This document shows, one piece after another, positions 47,401 to 60,125 of a stretch of 64,000 nt of DNA; position 1 is the stretch's first letter; each line of letters begins with the position of its first letter. The DNA comes from Lineus longissimus (Eukaryota; Nemertea; Pilidiophora; Heteronemertea; Lineidae). The notes beneath the pieces are model-generated. The model worked only from the letters and a program-made list of their open reading frames with translations, had not been told where the DNA came from and ran no database searches. The DNA is taken from positions 498,501 to 562,500 of the forward strand of contig NC_088311.1 in NCBI RefSeq assembly GCF_910592395.1. The letters are read 5' to 3'. Position numbers and translations under genes: made by a program.

Positions 47401-50400
47401 GGTGAGACATAGCAATGTATCTTAGACATAATGGTGTATCACACTGATTACTTCATCTCATTGAAACTGATCAGTCTTCTAAGAGATGTAGACATCTAGC
47501 ATCCATTTACCAAGGTTAAACAATTGAATATCTCAAATCTTTGGAAAGTCCACCAACAACAACACAACTGTTACTCAAATAGGGTTTTTTGAAAAACTAT
47601 GAAGAAACCTCCAATGCTGAAGATATCAATTATCTGGTGGATTTTCTATAGAAGAGGCCAGTTGATATGTGAGTCACACAGAGGGAAAAATGTGAATCTC
47701 CCTGAAGTGAAGCATGCACCATATAAAGTGGAGTGTTTCTTTAGTTTGTTTAGGGTGACCTGCTGCTGTAACAAATAGTTCACCACAAAAACAGTGAATT
47801 CTCTTTTTGTGCAAGAAATTCTTCTTTTGAAAACCGTGGAGATACAATTTGTAGAAAACCATGCTAAGGTTGATGTAGAATCAGAGCGCATGCATTGAGG
47901 GTTACACTTGGAATGAGAACATACACAGGATCAGGCATTTTATCGTGGTGGAATAAATAATCAAAGGGGTTTTCTTGGGTTTCATCTTGTTTCCTGGAAA
48001 TCAAACAGTGTGAGTTTATAACCTCCTACAACTTAAACAGGTGAAATGTGGTTGATATGCTGTGAACTTACCAGTCAAACTGAATGTAGACATTGGGAGA
48101 GGCTTAGTAGTTTGGCTACAAAATGATATTATCCACTTATCGTGTACCTTTAGCTAACATAGTTTATTGACATCTAACACACATTGAACGTACAGATCTG
48201 ACATCAATCCATGCAAATGTAACAGTTACAGCTTCTTGCATAGAGCCCTCAACCACCTGACCGGCACCGACCTGGTACATACCAGTCTTCAATGATGCAG
48301 GACACAGGAGCCCTCAACCACCTGACCGGCACCGACGTGGTACATACCAGTCTTCAATGATGCAGGACACAGGAGCCCTCAACCACCTGACCGGCACCGA
48401 CATGGTACATACCAGTCTTCAATGATGCAGGACACAGGAGCCCTCAACCACCTGACCGGCACCGACCTGGTACATACCAGTCTTCAATGATGCAGGACAC
48501 AGGAGCCCTCAACCACCTGACCGGCACCGACCTGGTACATACCAGTCTTCAATGATGCAGGACACAGGAGCCCTCAACCACCTGACCGGCACCGACCTGG
48601 TACATACCAGTCTTCAATGATGCAGGACACGGGAGCCCTCAACCACCTGACCGGCACCGACCTGGTACATACCAGTCTTCAATGATGCAGGACACAGGAG
48701 CCCTCAACCACCTGACCGGCACCGACCTGGTACATACCAGTCTTCAATCTTCCGCCTCATGTCCTCAATATCCATCTCATTCTCTGCAGCAACATGTGAC
48801 ACCAACTGATGCTCATCCTCCAAAGTATAGATCTCCTTCTGAAACTCCTCCTCACGGTGCTGGAAGCTCTTTTTCTGCAAGGAAGACGATGAAGACTGAC
48901 TGACATTATGCTAGATACACACTTACCCTTTTGGTGGATGTGGGACACTCATTTACAGGGAATTTCAGTTTTACATCTTATTCAAAGGATGAGGCAATCA
49001 CAGTAAAGAGACTTCCCTGAGAAACAAACAAGGTGTCCACAACTGGTATTGAACTAATGATGTTCAGCTTAGGGGTCCAACACCTCCTACGAAAAGATGG
49101 CTACCCTAGCCTGACTGCCTCGGTCTTCATCACCTACCTGTATGACTATATCGGACTGTCTCTGCAGGTTTTCCTCCATCAGCCTCATGTGCTCCTGTTC
49201 CTGAACCTCAATCTTCGCTTGGAGGTCTTGCACCTAAAGAACAAGACAGGAACTCACAGCTTGAATAACACATCACTTGAAAGTGTGTCAGATTTACACA
49301 GCAATCAGAGATCTTCAATAACGCCAAGTCTCATAACAATAACGGTAAAAGAGTAAAACCAATTTTCGGTTGCAAATTGTTGTGTGATTAGGGGGGCAGA
49401 AGCCAATTTGGAAAACAGTAACACAATGGAATGAGCGACGTTTGATGAAATCACTACTGTCAACTGAATCACCAACCAACCTTGGCAGCCTGCATGGCCT
49501 CTTGTGTTTTGGAGTTCTCATTCTTCACCTCCAGGACAGTAATCTCCTGTTCACAGTTCTGGAGCTGTTCCCTTGTCGAGTAGATGCGGTGGATGTATGA
49601 CTCGTGGAGACTGTGCGCGTCTGCCAACTCTTGGCTGCAAATGAGACAGTACATGTATTGGCTAATGTTGACCGTGCACACTGCATGAACTTTCTTCTAC
49701 TTTCTCTCTGCAGCAAATGTGATAGCCACATTATGCCACTGTCTGCGACTGTGAGGGATCTTTCCATGGCATCGTACACAAAATCAAAGTTTTGTATCTC
49801 CATCTGAACAATGATACAATCAACTGATAAAGTGACTTGCCCAAAGTTTAGGACCAATTCCTCACTGAACCCCGCCCTTTACCTGATTCTATTTAATTCC
49901 TTTGTAATGCTCTCGATTTCTTTTTTCATCTTGTTCCTCTCACTCTCTGCCTTAGCGTGAGCATCAGCTGACTTCTTCTCAACTCGGGCACAACGTTCCA
50001 ATGTCAAATTCAATTCTTCTGTAGTCTGTAAGAGGGAGAAAAGTTTCATTCACCAACTAGGTAAATTACCTCCAATGCCGATACTTTCAATGAAAGACAG
50101 AGATGAAGCTAGCCAATCACCACAAGGTCACACATCTCATGCACAAGTGCGTACAAGTTCTCACCTCTGTCTGAGCAATCTGAATGCGTTCCATAGCTTC
50201 TTGCTCCAGCTCCAGCTTCTCTTCAACAAGAGGACTGAAAGGGGAACATAATCAGGTGACAATATGTAATGTGAAGACTATCAAAGTTGGTAACTTGTTT
50301 AGTCACAAGAAGCACAGTGGACGAGCGTCCATCTTGTGATCGGGTTGAGGGTTCCAGACTCAGTGCCACTTGGTAAGCAACATATACTCTGCATGTGAAA

Positions 50401-52743
50401 CAGCCACATTTAATGAAGTGGTTTTGATTTGATTTTGCAGGAACATTGCCTCAATCTAAGTACATTGTACATACCAGTGTCTACTAACAAATGCTATATC
50501 ATCCTTCAGCTTCTTATTGAGAGCATCAGCGATCTCCATTTTGTTTGTGATTCTGTCCTCAGCTCGTCCTCGATATGATACGTGCCACTGCAGTTCATAG
50601 ATGTCACGTGAGCAAGCCTCGTGTTCTAGAGGGACAGCAAGGAAAAGGAAGATGTTGTCAAAAAGATTGCCCCATAACAAAGTTAGTAACTGAACCACTG
50701 CATCCAGCACGTACTGCTTTACTCTGTTACTTCTTAACTGTGTCCAACAGAAACAGTGCTCACACCAACAGCAAGACACAATCCCCTGAAGATCTCACCT
50801 GACACCATAGTGCACTCAGAACAACAACATGTAAAAGACCGTGTTCATCAGACACAAGTCTAAACAGTCATTTTCAATCGTTACTTTGTAATTCTGCTGG
50901 AGCGTTCGAAATTCTGATCAAAGCTTACCTTTCTGCACAGCTTTTGGCAACTCATTCATCCGATGCTCTGCAATACCATCAATCCTAGCACCAAGGTTCC
51001 TCACAAGGTGGATCTGCTGCTTGTACTGCGTCATACTCTCAATGCGGTCTGTCTCAAGTTTACCAAGTAATGTCATCACTTCATCCAACACTTCCTCCGC
51101 ACCAAGGTAGGGGATGTCCAACTCTGAAGCTGCTCTTTCAGCAGATTGTACATCTGAATCAAACAGCAAGAAGAATTAGTTAGGTAAAACTGATTAGCAA
51201 ATAGGGTTCATGTCCAGGGCCCAATGTCGCAGGAAAATTAACAAACTTAGACAGATACTGCATTAAAATACAACAGAGCTTCATGCCCACAGAAATCATT
51301 CCTTGTTAAATTTAAACCATATCAACATCCTTCCAAGTTGAATTTTTTCATAAGTTCAAAATTCTGAAATTTTTTTGAAAGCCAAAACTTTTTGGGACTG
51401 TATAACCTCACCACGATCAGCTTTCCCACCAACACCTTCAACCCGTAATGTCGTCGCTGTGCTTCGAGACTGTGATGTGAAGCGGAGCTGTTTTCTATCA
51501 AAAGCACTAGAATCACCACCTGCAGAGAAAAGGGAACTGGTCAATTAAAGACAGAGTTTGAAGAATCCATATCACATTATACAGGTCTGTAAAAGAAGGT
51601 GATCTACCAATGTGAATTCAGAAGGTTTTTTTCTGAACTCGGCCCTAGCAACCTTAGTTTTCAAATCACCTTTCATTGAAGCCAACATGGATGCTCTTGT
51701 TGAAGATCTACTTGCCACTTGCAGATCAAACCACTCATCGATGATATTCTGTAACAGCTCCAGGTGAGAAGACGCCTTGTTGACGGATGTTGACATTGCT
51801 TTAGTGTATTCTCGCTTGGCGAAGATTTCAGGCAGTCTCGGCCATCCTTCTGGGAGAGGAAAGAGGATATCTGTAAAACAAGGAAACATTCAACTCATCA
51901 TCAAACTTTGATCAGGGCCATAAATGCAGCACATTCCATTAAATGACTTAGGCCAACTATTGGTTAATTGTTCATTTGACCCACTTTCAGCCACATTTTT
52001 TTAGTTGCTGAAAAAGGTAAAAAGCACAAAAACTTTCATTATTTATATTATAGAAAAAAGAGTGCATTCACTGCATATTGTCTGGTTCTCAAAAGAAGGC
52101 GATATTATTTTGGAAAATCATATCAACTCATTGTTAATGTTATATCCACCGTCAGAGGGACAAATTTCTCTTGTTCTTACCAGCTGCCTCTCCTTGCAAT
52201 GATTCTGCGGTGGCCGGTGGAAGTAAGCCATTCTGCTTGGAAGACTTCAGAGAACTTCGGAGGCTGCCTTCTGAACACAAAAGGAAACGATATTCATTCA
52301 TTGTTATTCTTCCACTTTATTTTTATTCACTCTTGGTTGGAGTTATCATTCTCTTTCAACCATCACAACATCCAGGCCAAGTCATGAATGAAACCAAACT
52401 TTGCACAATCACTTAAAAATACAGATATTGTGACTTGCTAAGACACAGTTCCAGATGGGCAGAAGACATCATTGTAGAAATTGTACAAACTGCTTTACAA
52501 ATATACCGGGAGAGTGAAGAAAACAGACCAGCCCAGGAACGAGGTAGTCAGAACAAGAATTACGGCACCTGGACTGAAAATACATCTAAATCAACATGTA
52601 GTCTACAAACCTGATTGGGTTTTTAACCTTTGCAATCCATTGAGGTCAGTGTTAAGTAGACTCTCTTCTCTATCAAGCCTTCCTTCATCACCATCTTGAA
52701 GTGAGTTCACATCTTCTAACTTGACAACCTTTGAAGTGGCCAT
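44447..52743 (-). CDS. CCDC178: CCDC178 ortholog, long coiled-coil protein
   Basis: Complete: 19 phase-consistent coding exons, 914 aa (human about 867 aa as I recall). Exons in transcription order: 52743-52611, 52270-52181, 51870-51670, 51519-51412, 51153-50929, 50625-50475, 50234-50165, 50025-49883, 49634-49481, 49233-49138, 48874-48738, 47300-47117, 46881-46750, 46501-46409, 46231-46118, 45825-45680, 45515-45430, 45178-44955, 44704-44447. The N-terminus (MATSKVVKLEDVNSL) is likely disordered; coiled coil runs from about residue 190 to the end. The family signature is LPKAVQKEHEACSRDIYELQWH split across exons 5 and 6 (around residues 246-267), matching human LPLAVQKEHEAYLSDVIELQWH as I recall it. 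The C-terminal exon (LESLQQKMHFALAEYYKYR) also aligns. Molecular role is poorly known. It is divergent to ASXL. The intron after exon 11 begins with a 65 bp minisatellite. Confidence 0.93.
48242..48745. repeat. 65 bp minisatellite spanning a CCDC178 splice donor
   Basis: About eight copies of a 65 bp unit (GGAGCCCTCAACCACCTGAC core). On the coding strand each copy contains ATTGAAGACTG|GTATGTACC. The copy next to exon 11 is the real exon end and donor (exon edge at 48738). Seven further copies of the last 11 exonic bases plus the donor therefore lie downstream in the intron. Units are nearly identical, differing at a few sites (for example CCTGG, CGTGG, CATGG), so the array expanded recently. 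Confidence 0.95.
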
Positions 52744-53326
52744 GTTCAAAACTGTCAGTTACTCGTTGAATGAATTTCTCTTTCTCATCTAGGCAACTAC
52801 ATCACCTGCAAGTGAGAGGCTTAAATTCTACTAGTTAGGACATGTTGGAGTTTCCCAAATCACTGCAATTCCACTGTGACTGTTTACCAGAAAGACTTCC
52901 CCTCCTAATTTTGCCAAGCCCAAGTTGCTGTTAGGCCTAGGGAATAGATAGATTGTGGTCCAAAAGCCATTTACACATAGAAACACCCGATGTTATCAGT
53001 ACCATTAGATTCTCCATATCTTAATTTATTAAACTGATGGATTTATTTTGAGAAAAACTGCATAAACAAAAGGAGATAGCGGCCAAAAGATACCTTTATT
53101 TATTTTTCAAGAAATGAAAACACCGTCCGCCATTTTGACGCCATCGCGAGTTTCCAGGCACGGAAATTGCCGAAGTGAGCGAAAGGTTCCGAAGTATGGT
53201 CACGTGACATTTCCAAAATGGCGATGAGACCGTGGGGTTTTTTTGTTGATTTTTCTGGAAGAAAGGGTTCAAAATAGGCTCTTTATTCTGGCAAACCCAG
53301 AATAATTCCTCATTGAACACGGTCTC
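52744..53326. promoter_or_regulatory. Probable bidirectional promoter of CCDC178 and ASXL
   Basis: The 583 bp between the two divergent start codons. It holds CGCCATTTTGACG (53128-53140) and AAAATGGCG (53215-53223), YY1-type motifs in opposite orientation, on either side of the palindromic E-box GTCACGTGAC (53199-53208). No TATA box is placed suitably for either gene. An upstream non-coding exon for either gene is possible. Confidence 0.6.
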
Positions 53327-56300
53327 ATGAATATGGAGAATAATATAGAAAAGAGTACAACTAGAAATAAGTGCAGGAAATGGGCCGAAAAGGCCAAAAC
53401 TGTGAGCATTTTGGCCACTGTTTTGATGAGCTGTCTGTCTTCACAAAGTCAAAATTTTTCTGTGTCCATCATCATAAGCATCATCATCATCATCATCATC
53501 ATTCTTTGTAGTCTAGCTTATTGCACTTGTCAACTAAGTACGTGCTTTGTGTGTATCTTAAGCACCCCTGCCTTAGAAGGGGGGGGGTAATTGTAACTTT
53601 GCCATTTACCGCCCCGGGTAGACGTATAGCCTTAGTATAGGCCTAAGACTTGTTGCTAACACGGCGGCAGGCTTGCTTCTCGTTCGAACATGAGCATGCC
53701 CGCATGGGGCTGTCCATTCACTGATGATGACAGTAGCCTTGACGCGCCAGGCTGGCATCACCGTAGATTTTAGAACTAAGCAGGTTCATGTGACACCCTT
53801 CCATTTGCATTTAGCTGATTAGCATGATGATCTTGTCCTGTAGAAGTTTTTTCTTTTGTAGGTTTTAGAGCAAAATTGTGGAAAAGCTCTTGACCACAAT
53901 GAAATTCTCCTGACTATTCAGCATGATGAAGAAATCGGGTAAGATTAATTCTTGCTGAGCACTCTGTGATATGTAAGATGAGCTCGACTGAGGCATCTCA
54001 ATGATCCAAGTACACAGTGTTCTGTTGCCTGGTGGTATCTATGGTGTTTTCTCTGCATGTTAGTGTCACATGCAGAGAAGAGATGGAAACAGGGCATGAG
54101 ACATGATTTAATGAAGTTCAGCCAATTGAGTTGCAAAATTTCATTGATTTATCCTTTAAAAATTTGATAGCCTAATGGGTGTTTCGTTTCAGTGATACTA
54201 TTCCATTGGAATTCCTAGATGCTCTCCTTCATATCAATTCCAAGGGAGCAGATTGTGCATTCTATAAAGTCTTGGGAAGACGAGGAGCTTATGGGCTGAT
54301 GGTAAGATAGCTCTGTTTCAGTTTATGAAGATGTTATGCAGATCAACACTTCAGGCAAACCTATCACAATCAGGTTTAGACCCTCCATAACGTTTTAACG
54401 ATTAACCCCGTCACCTTTTTCACTTCAGTCTTTACCGACATAAGCAGTGTTCTATTGATTTTGAATTAAATGAATTTGTTCACTTCTCATTTCATTGTGT
54501 TTCACTTCAGAGTTCTGTCCCAGAAGGTGGGATCATCAGTGAAATGGAAGATGACTGTAATGTAGATACCACAATTGACGCCGAAGAAGAACTTGTAGAT
54601 TTACAGGATCGACCAGCCAGGGATAGGAAAAATGAAAAGGGTAAGCTGCATGCTCGTGCCTGGCATTACTAATTGCAAAAACCATATTTTTTGAAGTACA
54701 CACTTGCTCTGTAAGCACTTCACAACTGAATCATGATTGATTGTTATTTCAGTTGTGTTTGTCAAGTTGACGGACGATGTTCCCCAATCCTCAGCTGCTG
54801 ATCTACCCCAAGAAGAAGTGAAAGCGCCTTGTTTAGAGACGATTCCTCAGCTTCCTGCTTCATCTATCGCACAGAATAAGCCTTCCAGAACAAGCAAACG
54901 CAGTCGTAAGCATTGTATATGGCAACAGAAACGTAGAAAGAAGACTAAAGTTGTGCCTAAGATTACCATCAAGCCTTTACCTCCACCGAAAGAAAGTAAA
55001 CAAGGTACGTGATCATTGTAAACAGTTGTGTGCTGACGGCAAGTCAAACAAAACTTTGGCAAATTACAAATTAGTAACCTGATTGGTACTGATATTGATT
55101 TGTGTCGAGGGAATTACAATCGTGTTTTCATTCTTCTCCATTTTAACCAAAAACAAATTTAAAATGTAAAGCATTGGATTATAAATCCAAGGTAAATGCA
55201 TGGCTGCTTCTCTCTTCAATCCATTTGATTGGCTCTCTTAGAATTGATGATTTCTTTTTTTCAGATCCAAGTTACAGTATGATGACTTCAGTCAATGTGC
55301 CAGAGACAAGACAGCGCCCCTGTTTACGAACTAGCACAATGTCATGTAGCCAGAAGCCAACACTTAAAGAATTATTGTCGTCAATTCCTGGCTTTAGTTG
55401 GAAACCTCGCAAGAGAACTCACAAGAAACTCAGCACTGCTGCACAAATTGCTCAAACCAAAGAAGGATGCATTGATTTGGAAACTCCTGATTCTATACTG
55501 GTGAATACTAACCTCAGGGTAAGAAACACTATTAGATCAGCATTGAGCAGCAGTTTGGGCCTCCCCATCTGTTGGGCTTGTTTGATGCAGAGAGCATTAC
55601 CTTTGGGATTCTAGAGGAAGAATGTTGAATGGAATGGTTGCTGTCCATAAAACAACTTCTATAGAGGTGTTCGTTGGTCTTATAACTTCTGGTGTTCTCC
55701 GAGATCTTGCCTGCATGTGGACCTGTAGTTGTAGTAAGGTTATGGTGATGATATCTTCAAGTAAACTTCCATTCTAACCAGCTTTGTTTTCTGCTTCAGG
55801 CCTTGCTCAACAAGCATAACTTTGTTGAACTACCTGTATCATATCAGTACAGCCTAATCCAGCTACTTCCAGACTGTGATAAAATAGTCAGTGCTGATGC
55901 AAGTCTGAGGTAAGGATTGTGATTCACAGCCACAAGCCTAAACAGCTTCGAGCGATAGGTCTCGGTGGGATCCTGATTGGTGCTCCTTGAGAATTGGGAG
56001 TCCTTGTGATGTTGTTAACTTTTGCTCTTATAAAGATGACAAGTATGATTCTAACTCGTCTGATAACATTGGCCTGGTTACTGTTACGGTTGAGCACCAA
56101 GAAGCAGTGTGATCAAAATCAAACTCTTACTTATTTCCACAGGTTGTCGCCTTCAGCTTTAAATAATGAATTCTTCACCAAAGCCTGCAATGAATGGAAA
56201 CAAAGACTGGCTGATGGTAAGTCACATTGGTTTGGGTTTGTATCTGTGGGCCTTAGAAATGTGGCCATTTTGGGATCATCATTTGAAATTGGTACACCAT

Positions 56301-59300
56301 CCTTGATCAATGATGATTAGGATATAGTCAAACACAAGGACACAGTGAGCACATTGCTGAGTTGGTAGGTGAATCTGAGTTTGAGCCAGAATGATAACCC
56401 AAAGAGTTAATGTCCTTGTTTTCTTGGTTTGTGTTTGTTCATGCTGATATGGATTATAAATTGTCCTTTTAAGGTGAATTCACTCCCGAGAATCAGATCA
56501 GAATAAAGCAAGAGGAGGAGAAAGAACATGCTCGACTTGACCCGTGGAAGGTAAGAGCTGAAGGTGACGAGGCGTGTGGTAGAGATTACCTGGATCCCCT
56601 TGAATGAGAACTTGCACGTCTGCTCAATCAAAGTAGCCTTAGTTCCCTTGGCACACTCCTCTAACAAGATGGCTGTAAGCTCTCTGCATTTTAACTTTTC
56701 TTTCACAAAAATAGGTTGCTTGAGAATCTGTCGGTGAACGAAAATGCCTCATATTTTTCTATCTCCTCTGCCATTTTGACCAAAACTTTGCTTTCCTTTC
56801 CAGGTGAAACACTTTGAGCCAGTATGGGGTCAAAAGTAAGTTTGATAGTACTAAATTCATTATATTTTGTCTGCCCCTTTGTTGCAGAGATTGAGTCACA
56901 AATTGATGAAAAGATAGATGTCATTTGCGCTGTGAGAGAAGCTCACCTGAAGTCAATACAGTGGTGTTTATCTACTTGAAAAAGGTCTGAGAGGCCTGTC
57001 AACATTCCTGGTCACATGACCACTTTCTCCATCATCCCTCTAATCTTGTTATGCCTCCTCGTTTCAGAACTCTTACAGTGGATCCTGTCCCAGTGCCGAG
57101 ATCGCCAGTGCTATCATCAATGCTACCATCCACGCCACCCAAGACTACCTCGCAGATATATTCTCCTCAGAGGAACCTCGTATCGACACTCATCAAACAA
57201 AAAACACTAGCACAGAACGTAGCGTCAAGTATAAGTCAGTCATCGTCAACTATTAGTTCAAAAAGTGAAACACAGACTTCAGGATTATCGAACATTGCTT
57301 CATCCAATTCGCTTGCTAATCCGATAAAAACCGAACCGAGACCGGTGATGAAGAATACACTGCTTTTAGAATCATTAAAACGGCCGATGGACTTGAACAC
57401 GGATTCTTATATTCCTTCAAAACGTTTGAAGTCGGCTCCTCAGAAGTTTGTGCAGAAGGTACAGGGGCAGGTAAAGTTCCACCGAGCCAAGACTCTCGCC
57501 CAGATCAAAGCACAAACAGCAGAACGTAAGGCACAGACGGCTGCTGCACAAGCACGCACGGGACAAACTCGAACTCTTGCTCAAATCAAAGCACAGACTA
57601 AAGCTAAGTTATTAGCTCGTGCTTCAGCCGGAAGTGGAGAAGATAAACAGCGCCATCTGCCAAATATTATTCAGCCAAATCGAAACAAAACTGAAATCAA
57701 CTTGCAACGTTCGTATCAAATCTGTCAGGCTGTGATTGAGAAGAGTATCAGCTCTGGTAACATGGTCTCCATCCTGAATAAGACCACACCGACGTCTGAC
57801 AGTGGTGGCATGGCTGCGCCTGCTGGTGTTCAAACTGAAGGAGTAGCAAAGACGTCAGTGGCCACTGTTACATCTTGTTCACCCCCGAGTCCGTTTGTAC
57901 AGCCAGCTTCGCCATCATCAATCATACAGATCAGGTCTCTGACGTCTCCACCTTCTCCTGCTGTGTCACCAAGGAGTCATGTGCCTATATCACAGCAGAT
58001 ACAAGTCGTACGAACTGTCCCCTCTCCAGTCACTTCAGTGCCATCACGGCCACCATCTGTCACTGCGCTCTCCGCTGCACCTTCTTTATCTCAGTCTGTG
58101 AATCTCCAGGCTATTCAGACATCTCGGCCAACTATTCTAAGGATCCGTTCTCCCAGTGCCACTTCCCTGGTCGCGAGTAGTGTTCCTGGAACCATTGTTT
58201 CAAAGACTGCGCCTGTGTCACAGATGGCGGTGGTTAAGACTGTCTACGTCACCCAGGGTGGAACAACAACTGCTAAATCACAGGTCATCAGCACAACACC
58301 TACCTCAGCGGCCTCACCTGTTGTACAGATCAAGTCTGTAGCACCCAGCTCTCCAGCAAGACCACAACCAACAACCTCACCAGTCATGATAGCAAGACCA
58401 GCACCGCCTAGCTCTCCGGCAGGTCGGCCAACGCAACCAAGCTCACCTCTGGCAAGACCTGCACCAACCATCTCTCCGGCAATGCTTCGACAGATACCCA
58501 CTGCCCAGATGATTTTAGTTCCTGCGTCGTCCATCAAGACTTCAACCTCGCAGACTGTTGGTAACAGTCCAATGGTGAATGTCTCCAGTGCGGTGGCCCA
58601 GAGCATCCAGAGTCAACTAGCCAATGCTGGCCTTCTTCCTTCAACCAGTAAACTTGTCTTGGTGACCACCTCTCCCTCAAGTAACAGTAACCTCTGTGCA
58701 TTATTACAACCGGCCAAACAAACTACTGCCTCAACCAGTGCATCTGAAAATCTCTCCAATCTCATAAAAACTATCAACACCTGCAACATCAATACTAACA
58801 AGAACATTAATACCGTAAAACCAAGTCATTTTTTATCATGTACAATCCTAAAGAATAATAATCCAAAGTCAAGGACTATGATAAGTCCGCCACCTGGTGT
58901 TGGGCCGCCACGATCATCGAGTGTTCCTCCACAGACTAATGGTGTTGGCCCACCACGAGCGGCCAGCGCACCACCGCCGGTTGATGATCAGAAATCGGAC
59001 AGTCTGCTTCGTTCAGTAAGTTTGAATGGGAGTGCTTTTCCTTTGCCAGGAATGAATAAGGAGAATGACAAAGTTGCTCTTGCTGGACCGTCGACAATCA
59101 AAGCAGAACTCGCTACTTCCCTGGGCGTCACTGCATCCCAACTTATAAAGATGGCTTCCAAGCCTTCGATGCAGTTACCGCCGAGTATACAGACTGTTCA
59201 GATCCCTGCTACAGCAACATTGAAGCTTCGGCAGGATGGGACAGGTTACCAGGTGGTGAAAGCTAACCCGCTCTCATTGGCGAGTGGCATTGGTGTGAAA

Positions 59301-59486
59301 CCCCACCTGGTACAGTCAGCCAGTATCATGGGTGCAGTGACCATCCCAACATCAACAGACTCTAGTAATGGTAACTGTCCATGTAGCCTCAGAGCTATGG
59401 TGATGTGTAAGAAGTGTGGAGCTTTCTGCCATGACGACTGTATTGGACCGTATATATTGTGTGCTAATTGTGTATCTGCCACTTAG
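53327..59486 (+). CDS. ASXL: ASXL (Additional sex combs-like) ortholog
   Basis: Complete: 11 coding exons, 1202 aa. Exons: 53327-53401, 53862-53938, 54193-54301, 54511-54640, 54753-55004, 55265-55518, 55800-55909, 56143-56216, 56474-56550, 56804-56835, 57068-59486. Known family role: obligate partner of the deubiquitinase BAP1 (Calypso in flies) in the PR-DUB complex, which removes ubiquitin from histone H2A. HARE-HTH at about residues 18-90 ([32 protein letters not shown]). DEUBAD at about 285-400 ([52 protein letters not shown]). ASXM-like TLAQIKAQ occurs twice, near 537 and 565. C-terminal PHD finger at about 1167-1199 ([16 protein letters not shown]). The region between is Ser/Pro/Thr-rich and low-complexity. 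As in vertebrate members, one giant last exon holds most of the protein. It represents the single pre-duplication type, so no paralog number is given. Confidence 0.96.
53550..53590. repeat. Short shared repeat, copy 2, in ASXL intron 1
   Basis: GTGTATCTTAAGCACCCCTG followed by a G-run of nine; counterpart of 40290-40330. A short run of CAT trinucleotides lies just upstream at about 53477-53500. Confidence 0.45.
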
Positions 59487-59649
59487 CAATCAAAGAAGGC
59501 AAGATTGAGGGCTTCTTTAATGATGACTCTTTCCAGTTTGGAAGAGACACTCGTAAAGCTTTTCGAAAAGTTGGAATATTTTCAAACCAATGTTTTGCAA
59601 GCCCGATGAACAGCCGTTACTTCCAAGCGTTCGACTCTGACTTGATTAG

Positions 59650-60125
59650 TGTTGCATATGAGACTTCAGTGTTGCCCTGACCAGGTGTTGCATATGAGAC
59701 TTCAGTGTTGCCCTGACCAGGTGTTGCATATGAGACTTCAGTGTTGCCCTGACCAGGTGTTGCATATGAGACTTCAGTGTTGCCCTGACCAGGTGTTGCA
59801 TATGAGACTTCAGTGTTGCCCTGACCAGGTGTTGCATATGAGACTTCAGTGTTGCCCTGACCAGGTGTTGCATATGAGACTTCAGTGTTGCCCTGACCAG
59901 GTGTTGCATATGAGACTTCAGTGTTGCCCTGACCAGCTGCAGTTGCATATGAGACTTCAGTGTTGCCCTGACCAGGTGTTGCATATGAGACTTCAGTGTT
60001 GCCCTGACCAGGTGTTGCATATGAGACTTTAGTGTTGCCCTGACCAGGTGTTGCATATGAGACTTCAGTGTTGCCCTGACCAGGTGTTGCATATGAGACT
60101 TCAGTGTTGCCCTGACCAGCTGCAG
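59650..60125. repeat. 36 bp minisatellite in the ASXL 3' UTR
   Basis: About 13 copies of a 36 bp unit (TGTTGCATATGAGACTTCAG then TGTTGCCCTGACCAGG). Two units carry GCTGCAGTTG in place of GGTGTTG at the junction, at about 59935-59945 and 60118-60128, which marks an internal duplication. Since 36 bp is 12 codons, long frames exist on both strands; the 193-codon - strand frame (GQGNTEVSYATP units) is a by-product. Confidence 0.96.
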
